Part shown: in pieces, positions 35,772 to 44,684 of the stretch | How positions within the stretch are numbered: the stretch's first letter is position 1 | How the letters are laid out: each line of letters opens with the position of its first letter | From: Cytophagales bacterium | GTDB lineage: Bacteria > Bacteroidota > Bacteroidia > Cytophagales > Microscillaceae | DNA: 64,000 bases | Direction: 5' to 3' | Assembly (NCBI GenBank): GCA_013298075.1 | Contig: JAAFJG010000005.1 | Span: 59,432-123,431, forward strand | Program-made: the position numbers and the translations under genes | The notes under the pieces: generated by a model | Seen by the model: the letters and a program-made list of their open reading frames with translations, nothing else | Database searches by the model: none | Told to the model about the DNA's origin: nothing

Positions 35772-38543
35772 ATGGATAAATATTCTTATATCTCAAACGC
35801 ACATAGTGCATATATTGACGAATTGTATCAATCTTATCAACAAAATCCTGAAAGTGTTGATGCAACTTGGCAAAAATTTTTTGAAGGTTTTGACTTTCAT
35901 AAATCTTTTAATGGCGAAAACCAAAATGTACAAACCAATCCACAAAGTAACGGAAAAGTAAATCCGATTGGAGTAGCAGGAACGGAACAATTTGAAGAAA
36001 TTAAAGTCCGTAATTTAATTCAAGCCTACAGAAGTCGTGGACATTTATTAGCCAAAACTAATCCAATCAGACCAAGAAAAGACAGGATTGCTATGCTGAA
36101 TTTAGACTTTTTTGGTCTAACTGAAGCCGATATGGAAAAAGTTTATCAATCAGGTATATCTCTTTTTCAACGTCCTGCTACTTTGCGTGAGATTTTAGAA
36201 AGAGCAAAATATATTTATACAAATAAAATTGGTTTCGAGTATATGTATATACGCGAGCCAGATATTATTAGTTGGTTTAAATCAAAAATTGAAAGCAAAG
36301 ATATTACTTTTGTGCCTTCAAAACAAGAACAAGACAGAATTTTATCTAAATTGAATGAAGCGGTTGCTTTTGAAAATTTTTTGCATACAAAATATGTAGG
36401 TAAAAAAAGATTTTCTTTGGAAGGTGGCGAAACAACTATTCCTGCGTTGGATACTATTATTTCTGCAAGTGCAGATTTGGGAACAGAAGAAGTGGTGATT
36501 GGAATGGCACACAGAGGACGTTTGAATGTTTTGGCAAATATTATGCGTAAAACTTACGAAGATATTTTCAATGAATTTGAAGAAACATTGCCAAAAATAG
36601 GACAAGAACAAATGACAGGCGATGGTGATGTAAAATATCACATGGGCTATTCAAATCAGGCAACTACTATCAATGGAAAAACGGTTACTTTACATTTAAT
36701 GCCTAATCCTTCGCATTTGGAAACGGTCAATGCGGTAGTCGAAGGCTATGTGAGAGCAAATATAGATACGGTTTATGCAGGAAATATAGATAAAATTTTA
36801 CCCATTTTAATTCATGGAGATGCAGCGGTTGCAGGGCAAGGAATTGGATATGAATTGATTCAGATGTCAAAATTGGCGGGGTATGCGACAGGTGGAACTA
36901 TCCATTTTGTTATCAATAATCAAGTAGGTTTTACGACTGATTTTGAAGATGCAAGGTCAAGTATTTATTGTACCGATTTAGCAAAAGTAACCGATTCGCC
37001 TGTGTTACACGTGAACGGAGATGACCCTGAAGCTGTGATTTATTGCTGTAAATTAGCCGCAGAATTTCGTGTAAAATTCAATAGAGATATTTTTATTGAT
37101 ATGGTTTGCTATCGTAAACATGGACATAATGAAAGCGATGAACCGAGATTTACGCAACCAAAAATGTATAGCGTAATTGCAAAACACCCATCAGCAAGAG
37201 AAGTATATGCTCAAATTTTAACAGAAAGAGGTGAGGCAGGAGCAGATATGGCAAAACAAATGGAAAGCGATTTTAAACAAATGTTGCAAGACCGTTTGAA
37301 TATGGTGAAACAAAAATCGGTGGATTATGTGATTCAAAAATTTGAACAAGAATGGACAAAAATTCGTTTTTCAAAACCTGAAGACTTTGACCATTCTCCC
37401 AAAACAGGTATTGCTCAAATTGATATTAATAAAATAGGAAAAGCAATGACTACATTGCCCGAAAATTTTAGTGTCTTAAAACAAATTTCAAAAATCCTCG
37501 ATGATAGAAAAAGAATGTTTTTTGAGGATAAAAGATTAGATTGGGGCGCAGCAGAATTGTTGGCTTATGGCTCAATTTTGAACGAAGGAAAAGTAGTAAG
37601 AATGACAGGGCAAGACGTTTGGAGAGGAACTTTTTCGCATAGACATGCCGTTTTGCGTGATTCTGAAACCAATGAAGCGTATTGTCCAATCAAAAATATT
37701 CACGATAAACAAGGACAATTTAATATTTATAATTCTTTATTGTCTGAATATGCAGTGTTAGGTTTTGAGTTTGGGTATGGTATGGCTGACCCTAATGCGT
37801 TGGTGATTTGGGAAGCTCAATTTGGAGATTTTGGGAATGGTGCGCAAATTATGATTGACCAATTTATTTGTTCTACTGAAAGCAAATGGGCAAAAATGAA
37901 TGGTTTGGTGATGTTACTTCCGCACGGATATGAGGGGCAAGGACCTGAACACTCTAACGCAAGACCTGAAAGATTTTTGCAACTTTCGGCAGAATATAAT
38001 ATGATTATTTTGAATTTGACAACAGCCGCAAATATTTTTCATGCGTTACGTCGTCAGTTGGCTTGGGAATTTAGAAAACCGATGATATTAATGTCGCCAA
38101 AATCGTTATTGAAAGATTCGAAAGTGAGTTCGCCAATAGAAGACTTTTTAGAAGGTTCATCTTTTCAAGAATATTATGCTGATGATTTTGCTGATGCAAA
38201 AAAAACCACTAAACTAATCTTCTGTACGGGAAAAGTTTATTTTGATTTATTAAAAAAACAACAAGACGACAAACGTAATGATGTGGCAATAGTTCGAATC
38301 GAACAATTACACCCATTCCCTTCAAAATCTGTGCATCAACAAATTGCCAAATATCCAAAAGCAAAAGCATATTGGGTACAAGAAGAACCTTTGAATATGG
38401 GATATTGGGGCTTTATTCAACGTGTTTATACGTATGATAAAATTATTCCGATTGGCAGAAAAGAAAGTGCTTCGCCTGCCACCGGTTATTCAAAATTGCA
38501 CGCAAAAGAGCAAGAAGCGATTGTAAATAAAGCATTTGAATAA
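35772..38543 (+). CDS. sucA: 2-oxoglutarate dehydrogenase E1 component
   Basis: Thiamine-diphosphate-dependent decarboxylase of the TCA cycle. 923 residues. The N-terminal E2-binding peptide (YISNAHSAYIDELYQSYQQNPESVDATWQKFF) is followed by GMAHRGRLNVLANI near 240, HLMPNPSHLE near 312, the ThDP/Mg site IHGDAAVAGQG near 342 and NNQVGFTT near 382. Further on are CYRKHGHNESDEP near 450, DVWRGTFSHRHAV near 616 and the catalytic-domain end LPHGYEGQGPEHSNARPERFLQL near 717. Intact. The E2 gene sucB, usually next to it, is not in the window; a restriction-modification gene follows. Confidence 0.97.
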   Translation: MDKYSYISNAHSAYIDELYQSYQQNPESVDATWQKFFEGFDFHKSFNGENQNVQTNPQSNGKVNPIGVAGTEQFEEIKVRNLIQAYRSRGHLLAKTNPIRPRKDRIAMLNLDFFGLTEADMEKVYQSGISLFQRPATLREILERAKYIYTNKIGFEYMYIREPDIISWFKSKIESKDITFVPSKQEQDRILSKLNEAVAFENFLHTKYVGKKRFSLEGGETTIPALDTIISASADLGTEEVVIGMAHRGRLNVLANIMRKTYEDIFNEFEETLPKIGQEQMTGDGDVKYHMGYSNQATTINGKTVTLHLMPNPSHLETVNAVVEGYVRANIDTVYAGNIDKILPILIHGDAAVAGQGIGYELIQMSKLAGYATGGTIHFVINNQVGFTTDFEDARSSIYCTDLAKVTDSPVLHVNGDDPEAVIYCCKLAAEFRVKFNRDIFIDMVCYRKHGHNESDEPRFTQPKMYSVIAKHPSAREVYAQILTERGEAGADMAKQMESDFKQMLQDRLNMVKQKSVDYVIQKFEQEWTKIRFSKPEDFDHSPKTGIAQIDINKIGKAMTTLPENFSVLKQISKILDDRKRMFFEDKRLDWGAAELLAYGSILNEGKVVRMTGQDVWRGTFSHRHAVLRDSETNEAYCPIKNIHDKQGQFNIYNSLLSEYAVLGFEFGYGMADPNALVIWEAQFGDFGNGAQIMIDQFICSTESKWAKMNGLVMLLPHGYEGQGPEHSNARPERFLQLSAEYNMIILNLTTAANIFHALRRQLAWEFRKPMILMSPKSLLKDSKVSSPIEDFLEGSSFQEYYADDFADAKKTTKLIFCTGKVYFDLLKKQQDDKRNDVAIVRIEQLHPFPSKSVHQQIAKYPKAKAYWVQEEPLNMGYWGFIQRVYTYDKIIPIGRKESASPATGYSKLHAKEQEAIVNKAFE

Positions 38544-38644
38544 AGGTTTTTTATATTTTTATCACTGAAAATCGTTCATAAAAGTCATTTTTTATCTTTA
38601 TAGAATAAAATTTTACTTTTTTGAACGATTTTTTTTATAATTAT

Positions 38645-38675
38645 TTGTTTTTTTTAAACAAAAAAAGTAATTTTG
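38645..38675 (+). promoter_or_regulatory. Promoter of type IIG locus
   Basis: TTG at 38645-38647, exactly 20 bases, then TAATTTTG at 38668-38675, 23 bases before the ATG. This is a full-strength consensus, so the locus should be expressed. Confidence 0.75.
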
Positions 38676-38698
38676 TTGGAAAATTATAAAAAAACAAA

Positions 38699-41143
38699 AT
38701 GAAATATCAAAATATCAGAGAGGAAGAACTAAAAAATAAAATAGCCAGAGATTATTTTTGGATATATGATTGTACCAAAATGATGGGCAATGTAGATTTT
38801 TGCGTAGCAACGTTTCAGGAATCACAAACATTATTCGAACAAGAATCGCTTTTATGGGCGGAAGCAAAAAAAGGCACTTCGGATTTATACAAATCTATCA
38901 CACAACTTATTTTAACCATAGGAAAAGCAAGAACTTTTGATAAATTTTTGCCCCCAAATATGTTGGGTGCGTTTGATGGCGAAAAAATAGCTTTTGTGCC
39001 TTATAATGAAATACAAGAAATTTTTTATATCAATGATTTTAATTGGAATGTTACACCTTCTAATTATGATACCAAAGAATTTAAACTGATTCATGAAAAA
39101 GTAAAAAATAATATTGATGAAAAAGCGTTGCTTTTTTATTACGAAAAAGACGATAAAGAACTTAATAATTTTATCAAAGATAACTTCAAGATAGGAAAAT
39201 TTGGGTTTATTAAAACTAAAATTGATAAAAATAATTTTATTACAATTTATAATAAATGGTTGCAAACCGTAAAACCAACCATTGCAGTAAATTGGGATAT
39301 TGCTAAAAAAAATGGTATTATCGATGGTGATTTTTATTTGGCTGATTTATTATCTGCTGAAAATGAAAGTTTGAAAGATAATTTATATGTATTACTCAAA
39401 AAAAATTATTATGAATTGGATAGAAAATTCGATGAATCTGGGATGTTTGGTAGTAAAAGAACAGATTTTAAAGATAAACAAGTAGCACATACGCAGTTTT
39501 GGAACAAATATGAACGTCCTCCCAAAGAGGAATATTGGGATTATATTATAGGTCGCAGAGATTTGCTCGTTCCACAAGATGTGAGAGAGCGAAAAGGCAG
39601 TTTTTTTACGCCACAAATTTGGGTAGAACTTTCTCAAAAATACCTTACTGACGTTCTGGGCGTAAATTGGCAAGATGAATATTATATTTGGGATTGTGCG
39701 GCAGGAACAGGGAATTTATTAATAGGATTAACCAATAAGTACAATATTTTTGCCTCTACGCTGGATAGACAAGATATTGATGTCATAAAAGACCGTATAA
39801 AAAATGGTGCGAATTTAATAGAAAACAATGTTTTTCAATTTGATTTTTTGAATGATGATTTTACAAAACTTCCTAAAGAATTACAAGATATTATCAATGA
39901 CCCTGAAAAAAGGAAAAAGTTAGTGGTTTATATTAATCCGCCTTATGCAGAGGCTGGGGATACTAAACAATTAACTGGTACAGGAAAAGGGAAGTCTGGA
40001 GTTTCAAATGATAATAAGATTTATTTAAAGTATAAGGAAAAACTTGGAAAGGCAAGTAATGAACTATTTGCTCAATTTTTAGTGCGAATTTATTTTGAAA
40101 TTTCTGGTTGTTTAATTGGTGAATTTTCAAAAGTTAAGCTATTAAATGGAAGTAATGCTAATATTTTTAGAAACTATTTTAGAGCGAAATTAGAAAAATC
40201 TTTTGTTGTACCTGGTGATACTTTTGATAACGTTAAAGGAAATTTCCCTATTGGATTTAAAATTTGGAATACAGAAAAACATGAGAAATTTGAGATTACA
40301 AAAACTGATATTTTTAATAAAAATGGGGGTTTTGATGGGATTAAGAATTTCTATTCCTATGATGAAATGAAAGGTAGAATTAATGATTGGATTAAAAGTT
40401 TCGAAAATTTAAGAATTTCACTCAAAATAGGTGAAGTTGGCGTTTCAAGAAATGATATTCAACATATAGCTTTAACTTGGATTTCACATAAAGCAGATAG
40501 AGGATTGAGCATAACACAACAAAGTTTGGTTGTAGATTCTATATTTCTAGCTGTTCAGCATTCAATATCAGTAACTTGGATAAATGACCGAGACCAGTTT
40601 TTGCACCCAAAAGATACTTGGGAAACAGATGTAATATTTCAAAATGATTGTGTAGCATATACACTTTTTCATGGGCAAAATAGAATAACAAGTAAAGATG
40701 GTACAAATCATTGGATTCCATTTACAGAATATGAAGTAGATTCAAAGAAAAAGTTTGAAAGTGATTTTATGTCAAGATTTATATCAGGAAAACTAAAAAA
40801 TGATACAGAAAATAAATTACTTACCAAAACAGAAAAAGCCATTCGAAATACGCCTTTAGTATTTTCAAAGGAAGCAAAAGAAGTTTTTGAGGCAGGTAAA
40901 AATCTATGGAAATACTATCACACACAAACATTTCCTGTCTATGAAATAGAAACGTATAATGCAAATGCAAGTTTGTACGATATTCGTGAGTATTTTCAAG
41001 GTAGAAATGAATCGGGAAAAATGAACCACAAAGGCAAAGATGAAACCTATACAAAGTTAATTGGTGATTTGAGAAAAAAATTAAAAGTTTTGGCAAAAAA
41101 AATAGAGCCAAAAGTATATGAACATGGTTTTTTGTTGGAATAG
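38699..41143 (+). CDS. Type IIG-like restriction-methylation enzyme (nuclease + N6-adenine methylase + TRD)
   Basis: 814 residues. The N-terminal part carries a PD-(D/E)XK-like nuclease signature: VDF with Asp33, then LLWAEAKKG with Glu55 and Lys57, followed by QLILTIGKARTFDKF and FNWNVTPSNY as in fused restriction-methylase proteins. A helical connector follows. The gamma-class adenine methylase has SFFTPQIWVELSQKYL near 302, motif I WDCAAGTGNLL near 330 and motif IV NPPY near 411. Residues 418-666 are the variable target-recognition region and 667-814 a conserved tail. From residue 300 on it is duplicated in the next gene. It should cut and methylate DNA at one specificity set by the variable part; the sequence recognised is unknown. 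Confidence 0.85.
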   Translation: MKYQNIREEELKNKIARDYFWIYDCTKMMGNVDFCVATFQESQTLFEQESLLWAEAKKGTSDLYKSITQLILTIGKARTFDKFLPPNMLGAFDGEKIAFVPYNEIQEIFYINDFNWNVTPSNYDTKEFKLIHEKVKNNIDEKALLFYYEKDDKELNNFIKDNFKIGKFGFIKTKIDKNNFITIYNKWLQTVKPTIAVNWDIAKKNGIIDGDFYLADLLSAENESLKDNLYVLLKKNYYELDRKFDESGMFGSKRTDFKDKQVAHTQFWNKYERPPKEEYWDYIIGRRDLLVPQDVRERKGSFFTPQIWVELSQKYLTDVLGVNWQDEYYIWDCAAGTGNLLIGLTNKYNIFASTLDRQDIDVIKDRIKNGANLIENNVFQFDFLNDDFTKLPKELQDIINDPEKRKKLVVYINPPYAEAGDTKQLTGTGKGKSGVSNDNKIYLKYKEKLGKASNELFAQFLVRIYFEISGCLIGEFSKVKLLNGSNANIFRNYFRAKLEKSFVVPGDTFDNVKGNFPIGFKIWNTEKHEKFEITKTDIFNKNGGFDGIKNFYSYDEMKGRINDWIKSFENLRISLKIGEVGVSRNDIQHIALTWISHKADRGLSITQQSLVVDSIFLAVQHSISVTWINDRDQFLHPKDTWETDVIFQNDCVAYTLFHGQNRITSKDGTNHWIPFTEYEVDSKKKFESDFMSRFISGKLKNDTENKLLTKTEKAIRNTPLVFSKEAKEVFEAGKNLWKYYHTQTFPVYEIETYNANASLYDIREYFQGRNESGKMNHKGKDETYTKLIGDLRKKLKVLAKKIEPKVYEHGFLLE
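39595..39948. repeat. Direct repeat, methylase block, copy 1
   Basis: 354 bases coding for the methylase start through motif IV. They match 41175-41528 (offset 1580) with six substitutions, all silent. Confidence 0.95.
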
Positions 41144-41148
41144 AAATA
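40700..41148. repeat. Direct repeat, C-terminal block, copy 1
   Basis: 449 bases from GGTACAAATCATTGG to just past the stop codon, matching 42289-42737 (offset 1589) with about 19 substitutions. The central run of more than 150 bases is identical. Confidence 0.95.
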
Positions 41149-42732
41149 ATGGATAAAATAAAAAGAGAAAGAACAGGCAGTTTTTTTACGCCACAAATTT
41201 GGGTAGAACTTTCTCAAAAATACCTTACTGACGTTCTGGGCGTAAATTGGCAAGATGAATATTATATTTGGGATTGTGCGGCAGGAACGGGGAATTTATT
41301 AATAGGATTAACTAATAAATACAATATTTTTGCATCTACGCTGGATAGACAAGATATTGATGTGATAAAAGACCGTATAAAAAATGGTGCGAATTTAATA
41401 GAAAACAATGTTTTTCAATTTGATTTTTTGAATGATGATTTTACAAAACTTCCTAAAGAATTACAAGATATTATCAATGACCCTGAAAAAAGGAAAAAAT
41501 TAGTGGTTTATATTAATCCGCCTTATGCGGAAACAAATGCTAAGAAAGGAACAGAAAGTGGTGTTAATATTGGTAAAAGTGGGGTAAATTTAACAAAACT
41601 ACGTGATAAATATGATGCTTTTTTAGGAAAAGGGAAACGGGAAGTATATGCACAATTTGTTGTTAGGCTTTATAATGAAATAAAAGATTGTAAAATTGCT
41701 ATCTTTTCAAAACTAAAAATCTTAAATGCTCCTTTTTATGAAGGTTTCAGAAGTAAGTTTTTAGCCAAACTTCAAAAAATGTTTGTTGTTCCTGCAAATA
41801 GTTTTGATAACGTAAAAGGACAGTTTCCAATAGGATTTCAAATTTGGGATACAAGCGAAAAACAGAAATTTGAACAAAATTCTGCTAACTTTTATGATAA
41901 AAATGGAGTTTTACAAGGAACAAAAATGTTTTATTCTTACGAAAACATAAAATATGTGAATAGTTGGATTATAGAAAAAAGGTGTAAGGAAGGAAAAACT
42001 ATTATTGCAAAAATATTTTGTGTTGGTAGTGATTTTCAACATCAAGATAATTGTAGACTAAATAGTCAAGATATACCAAATCAAGCAGGTTTTACAATTA
42101 TTGAAGTTTGTGTTCAAAACATTGTAGAATGTACTGTTTTTTATGCTGTGCGTCATTGTATAGAAGCTACTTGGCTCAATGACCGAGACCAATTTTTATA
42201 TCCAAAAAATACTTGGGAAACAGATACTGAATTTCATAATGATTGTTTGATTTATACGCTTTTTAGCAATAATGTTCAATCTAAATTTGGTACAAATCAT
42301 TGGATTCCATTCACAGAATACGAAGTAGATTCAAAGAAAAAGTTTGAAAGTAATTTTATGTCAAGATTTATATCAGGAAAAGTAAAAAATGATAATGAAA
42401 ATAAATCACTTATCAAAATAGAAAAAGCCATTCGAAACACCCCTTTAATATTTTCTCAAGAAGCAAAAGAAGTTTTTGAAGCAGGTAAAAATCTATGGAA
42501 ATACTATCACACACAAACATTTCCTGTCTATGAAATAGAAACGTATAATGCAAATGCAAGTTTGTACGATATTCGTGAGTATTTTCAAGGTAGAAATGAA
42601 TCGGGAAAAATGAACCACAAAGGCAAAGATGAAACTTATACAAAATTAATTGGTGATTTGAGAGAAAAATTAAAAGTTTTGGCAAAAAAAATAGAGCCAA
42701 AAGTATATGAACATGGTTTTTTGTTGGAATAG
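41149..42732 (+). CDS. Truncated duplicate: N6-adenine methylase with alternative TRD, no nuclease
   Basis: 527 residues, starting five bases after the stop of the full-length gene with its own ATG (MDKIKRERTGSFFTP). It repeats the methylase core (motif I WDCAAGTGNLL, motif IV NPPY near 121, identical protein sequence from GSFFTP to PPYAE) and the C-terminal 150 residues. The 260 residues between (from about 124 to 379) are strongly diverged from the first copy, keeping only framework pieces such as FVVP, FDNVKG, FPIGF and NDRDQFL. The nuclease is missing. It could be a solo methyltransferase of different specificity, or a reservoir of an alternative recognition domain for the first gene. Confidence 0.85.
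   Translation: MDKIKRERTGSFFTPQIWVELSQKYLTDVLGVNWQDEYYIWDCAAGTGNLLIGLTNKYNIFASTLDRQDIDVIKDRIKNGANLIENNVFQFDFLNDDFTKLPKELQDIINDPEKRKKLVVYINPPYAETNAKKGTESGVNIGKSGVNLTKLRDKYDAFLGKGKREVYAQFVVRLYNEIKDCKIAIFSKLKILNAPFYEGFRSKFLAKLQKMFVVPANSFDNVKGQFPIGFQIWDTSEKQKFEQNSANFYDKNGVLQGTKMFYSYENIKYVNSWIIEKRCKEGKTIIAKIFCVGSDFQHQDNCRLNSQDIPNQAGFTIIEVCVQNIVECTVFYAVRHCIEATWLNDRDQFLYPKNTWETDTEFHNDCLIYTLFSNNVQSKFGTNHWIPFTEYEVDSKKKFESNFMSRFISGKVKNDNENKSLIKIEKAIRNTPLIFSQEAKEVFEAGKNLWKYYHTQTFPVYEIETYNANASLYDIREYFQGRNESGKMNHKGKDETYTKLIGDLREKLKVLAKKIEPKVYEHGFLLE
41175..41528. repeat. Direct repeat, methylase block, copy 2
   Basis: Second copy of the 354-base methylase block. Homology starts at AGGCAGTTTTTTTACG and stops abruptly after the NPPYAE codons. 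Confidence 0.95.
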
Positions 42733-42737
42733 AAATA
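42289..42737. repeat. Direct repeat, C-terminal block, copy 2
   Basis: Second copy of the C-terminal block. Homology to copy 1 ends at TAGAAATA, just after the stop codon, so the duplicated unit is bounded exactly by the end of the gene. Confidence 0.95.
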
Positions 42738-42848
42738 TAAGACCTTTAAAGTGATATTTTTTATGTGAATAAATATAGAAAATATTACCTTAAAATTGTA
42801 AGAAAATTGAATTTTGTTAATATTATTAACTAAAAAATAAAAATCATT

Positions 42849-43652
42849 TTAAAAATCATAACTTCCTAAATCCAAACATTTTTCAGTATAAAGTATCCAA
42901 TTATCTAAATCTAAAGCACATAAATTGCCATAATAACCAGTTGTTACGCGTAAATTATTAGGGTTGATGCCATAATAACAACCATTATCAAGGTTAATAA
43001 CTTTTGCTTTATTTTTAATTTGTGTTTCAATTTCAGACAAAAATATAGGCGTATGTCCGTGTATAATCCTAAAATTTGCTGATGTAGGAATAAAATCAAG
43101 GTCTCTTTCCCAAATCATAGATTCAAAATCTTCAAAAGGTTTTTCGGCTTCAAAATTAATACCCGCATGCACAAAAACAAAATCTTCCATTTGATAACAA
43201 TAAACTAATGTATCCAAAAAAGCACGATATTTTGGATAAATAATGCGAAATTTATCCGAAAAATTATTATTTTTAATCAATCGAGGTAAGTGTTCGTCGT
43301 TTTCTGCTTTATTTTCTTTTTCTTCCTCTGTCATATTTCCATATTTTCTACGTGCCATTGCATCTTTTTCTAACGCCATTTGTTCGTGATTGCCGCTCAA
43401 CGTAAATATTTCATAACCTTTTGCACGCAAATCGATGATAAAATCCATTACGCCCGCACTATCATCACCTCTATGAAGATAATCACCCAAAAAAATAATT
43501 TGATCATCTAAAGTAGGTTTTATCTGCTCAAGCATCAATTTTTTTAAAGTTTTACAACAACCATGCACATCACCAATGGCAATTCGTCTGCCTATTTTTG
43601 TTTTTTCTAGAAGAATATGTTTGTCATTTATTTTTATTTGTGTTGTTTTCAT
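42849..43652 (-). CDS. PPP-family metallophosphoesterase (Ser/Thr phosphatase-like)
   Basis: 267 residues. The two-metal site motifs are RIAIGDVHGCCKTL near 27, IFLGDYLHRGDDS near 53 and LSGNHEQMAL near 80, with VHAGINF near 166 and IIHGHTP near 196. It is closest to bacterial Ser/Thr or symmetrical diadenosine-tetraphosphate phosphatases. In the second motif the family normally reads GD-x-x-D-R-G, and here the second Asp is His (CAT codon). The substrate is unknown. It stands alone after the restriction locus, convergent to it. Confidence 0.88.
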   Translation of the reverse strand: MKTTQIKINDKHILLEKTKIGRRIAIGDVHGCCKTLKKLMLEQIKPTLDDQIIFLGDYLHRGDDSAGVMDFIIDLRAKGYEIFTLSGNHEQMALEKDAMARRKYGNMTEEEKENKAENDEHLPRLIKNNNFSDKFRIIYPKYRAFLDTLVYCYQMEDFVFVHAGINFEAEKPFEDFESMIWERDLDFIPTSANFRIIHGHTPIFLSEIETQIKNKAKVINLDNGCYYGINPNNLRVTTGYYGNLCALDLDNWILYTEKCLDLGSYDF

Positions 43653-43728
43653 TATTATTTTTGTGTTGAGATTTGTATAATTTTAGTGATTTACAAAAGT
43701 GAAAAATATTGCTTTAATTATTTAAAAA

Positions 43729-44658
43729 TTACCTTATTTTTTTGATTTCTGCTAAAATTTTATCTCCACCTTGATTGAGCAATTTTTCTGCTAATTTTTT
43801 CCCAAAAACAGCAGGAGTTTCTTTTGATATTTCTTTCATTTTTATCATTTCTTTGCCATCAAGACTAATAATTCCACCTTCAAATACTATTTCTTGGGCT
43901 TGATTAAGATGTGCATAACCAAAAATAGGAATACTACAACCGCCTTGCAAAGTAGATAAAAAAGCCCTTTCAGTTGCCAAACATAAGGCAGTTTGGTGAT
44001 GATTTAAGTGCATTTTTAGAAAATCTTTTTTTTCTTTTGATAATTCTTTGTGCGTTTCAATCGCCACACTTCCTTGCCCAACTGCAGGAGTAAATTGTTC
44101 CAAATCTAATTTTTCAACAATTAAATTTTCAAAACCTGCCCGCACTACGCCCGCATACGCTAACAAAATGGCTTTATATTGTCCATTTTCTAACTTTTTG
44201 ATTCGAGTTTGTAAATTTCCTCTCACCTCTGCGGTTTGTAAGATTGGAAAATAATATTTTAAAAATGCTTTTCTTCGAGTGGAAGAAGTTCCAACGATTT
44301 CATTTTCTGGCAACAAAGACAAACGTACATTTTTATCAAAACTAATCACGACATCATTCGCTAATTCTCTCTCGCAAAAAGCCAATAATTCTAAATCATC
44401 ATCTAAAACTGACTGCACATCTTTGGCACTATGAACCGCCAAATCAGTATTTCTAAGCCTTAAATCTTGTTCTAATTCTGCCGTAAAAAGTCCTTTGTTG
44501 CCAATTTCAGCCAAACTACGATTCAAAATTTTATCGCCTATCGTTTCGTATTGCACCAATTCGATGGTTGCTCCTGCATTTTTGAGTTTATCTGCCACAA
44601 AATTTGCTTGCCAAAGAGCCAACGGACTGCTTCTTGTGCCTAATTTAAAATGTAACAT
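43729..44658 (-). CDS. hemC: Hydroxymethylbilane synthase (porphobilinogen deaminase)
   Basis: Joins four porphobilinogens into hydroxymethylbilane for haem synthesis. 309 residues. It begins LGTRSSPLALWQA, has SAKDVQSVLDDDLEL with the catalytic Asp region near 80, SSTRRKAFL near 128, RGNLQTRIKKLENGQY near 144 and the dipyrromethane cofactor cysteine in GGCSIPIFGYA (Cys241). Complete. It starts 26 bases after tdh and is probably co-transcribed with it. Confidence 0.96.
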   Translation of the reverse strand: MLHFKLGTRSSPLALWQANFVADKLKNAGATIELVQYETIGDKILNRSLAEIGNKGLFTAELEQDLRLRNTDLAVHSAKDVQSVLDDDLELLAFCERELANDVVISFDKNVRLSLLPENEIVGTSSTRRKAFLKYYFPILQTAEVRGNLQTRIKKLENGQYKAILLAYAGVVRAGFENLIVEKLDLEQFTPAVGQGSVAIETHKELSKEKKDFLKMHLNHHQTALCLATERAFLSTLQGGCSIPIFGYAHLNQAQEIVFEGGIISLDGKEMIKMKEISKETPAVFGKKLAEKLLNQGGDKILAEIKKIR

Positions 44659-44684
44659 ATTTTATCTATTTTTTTGGTTTTTAT

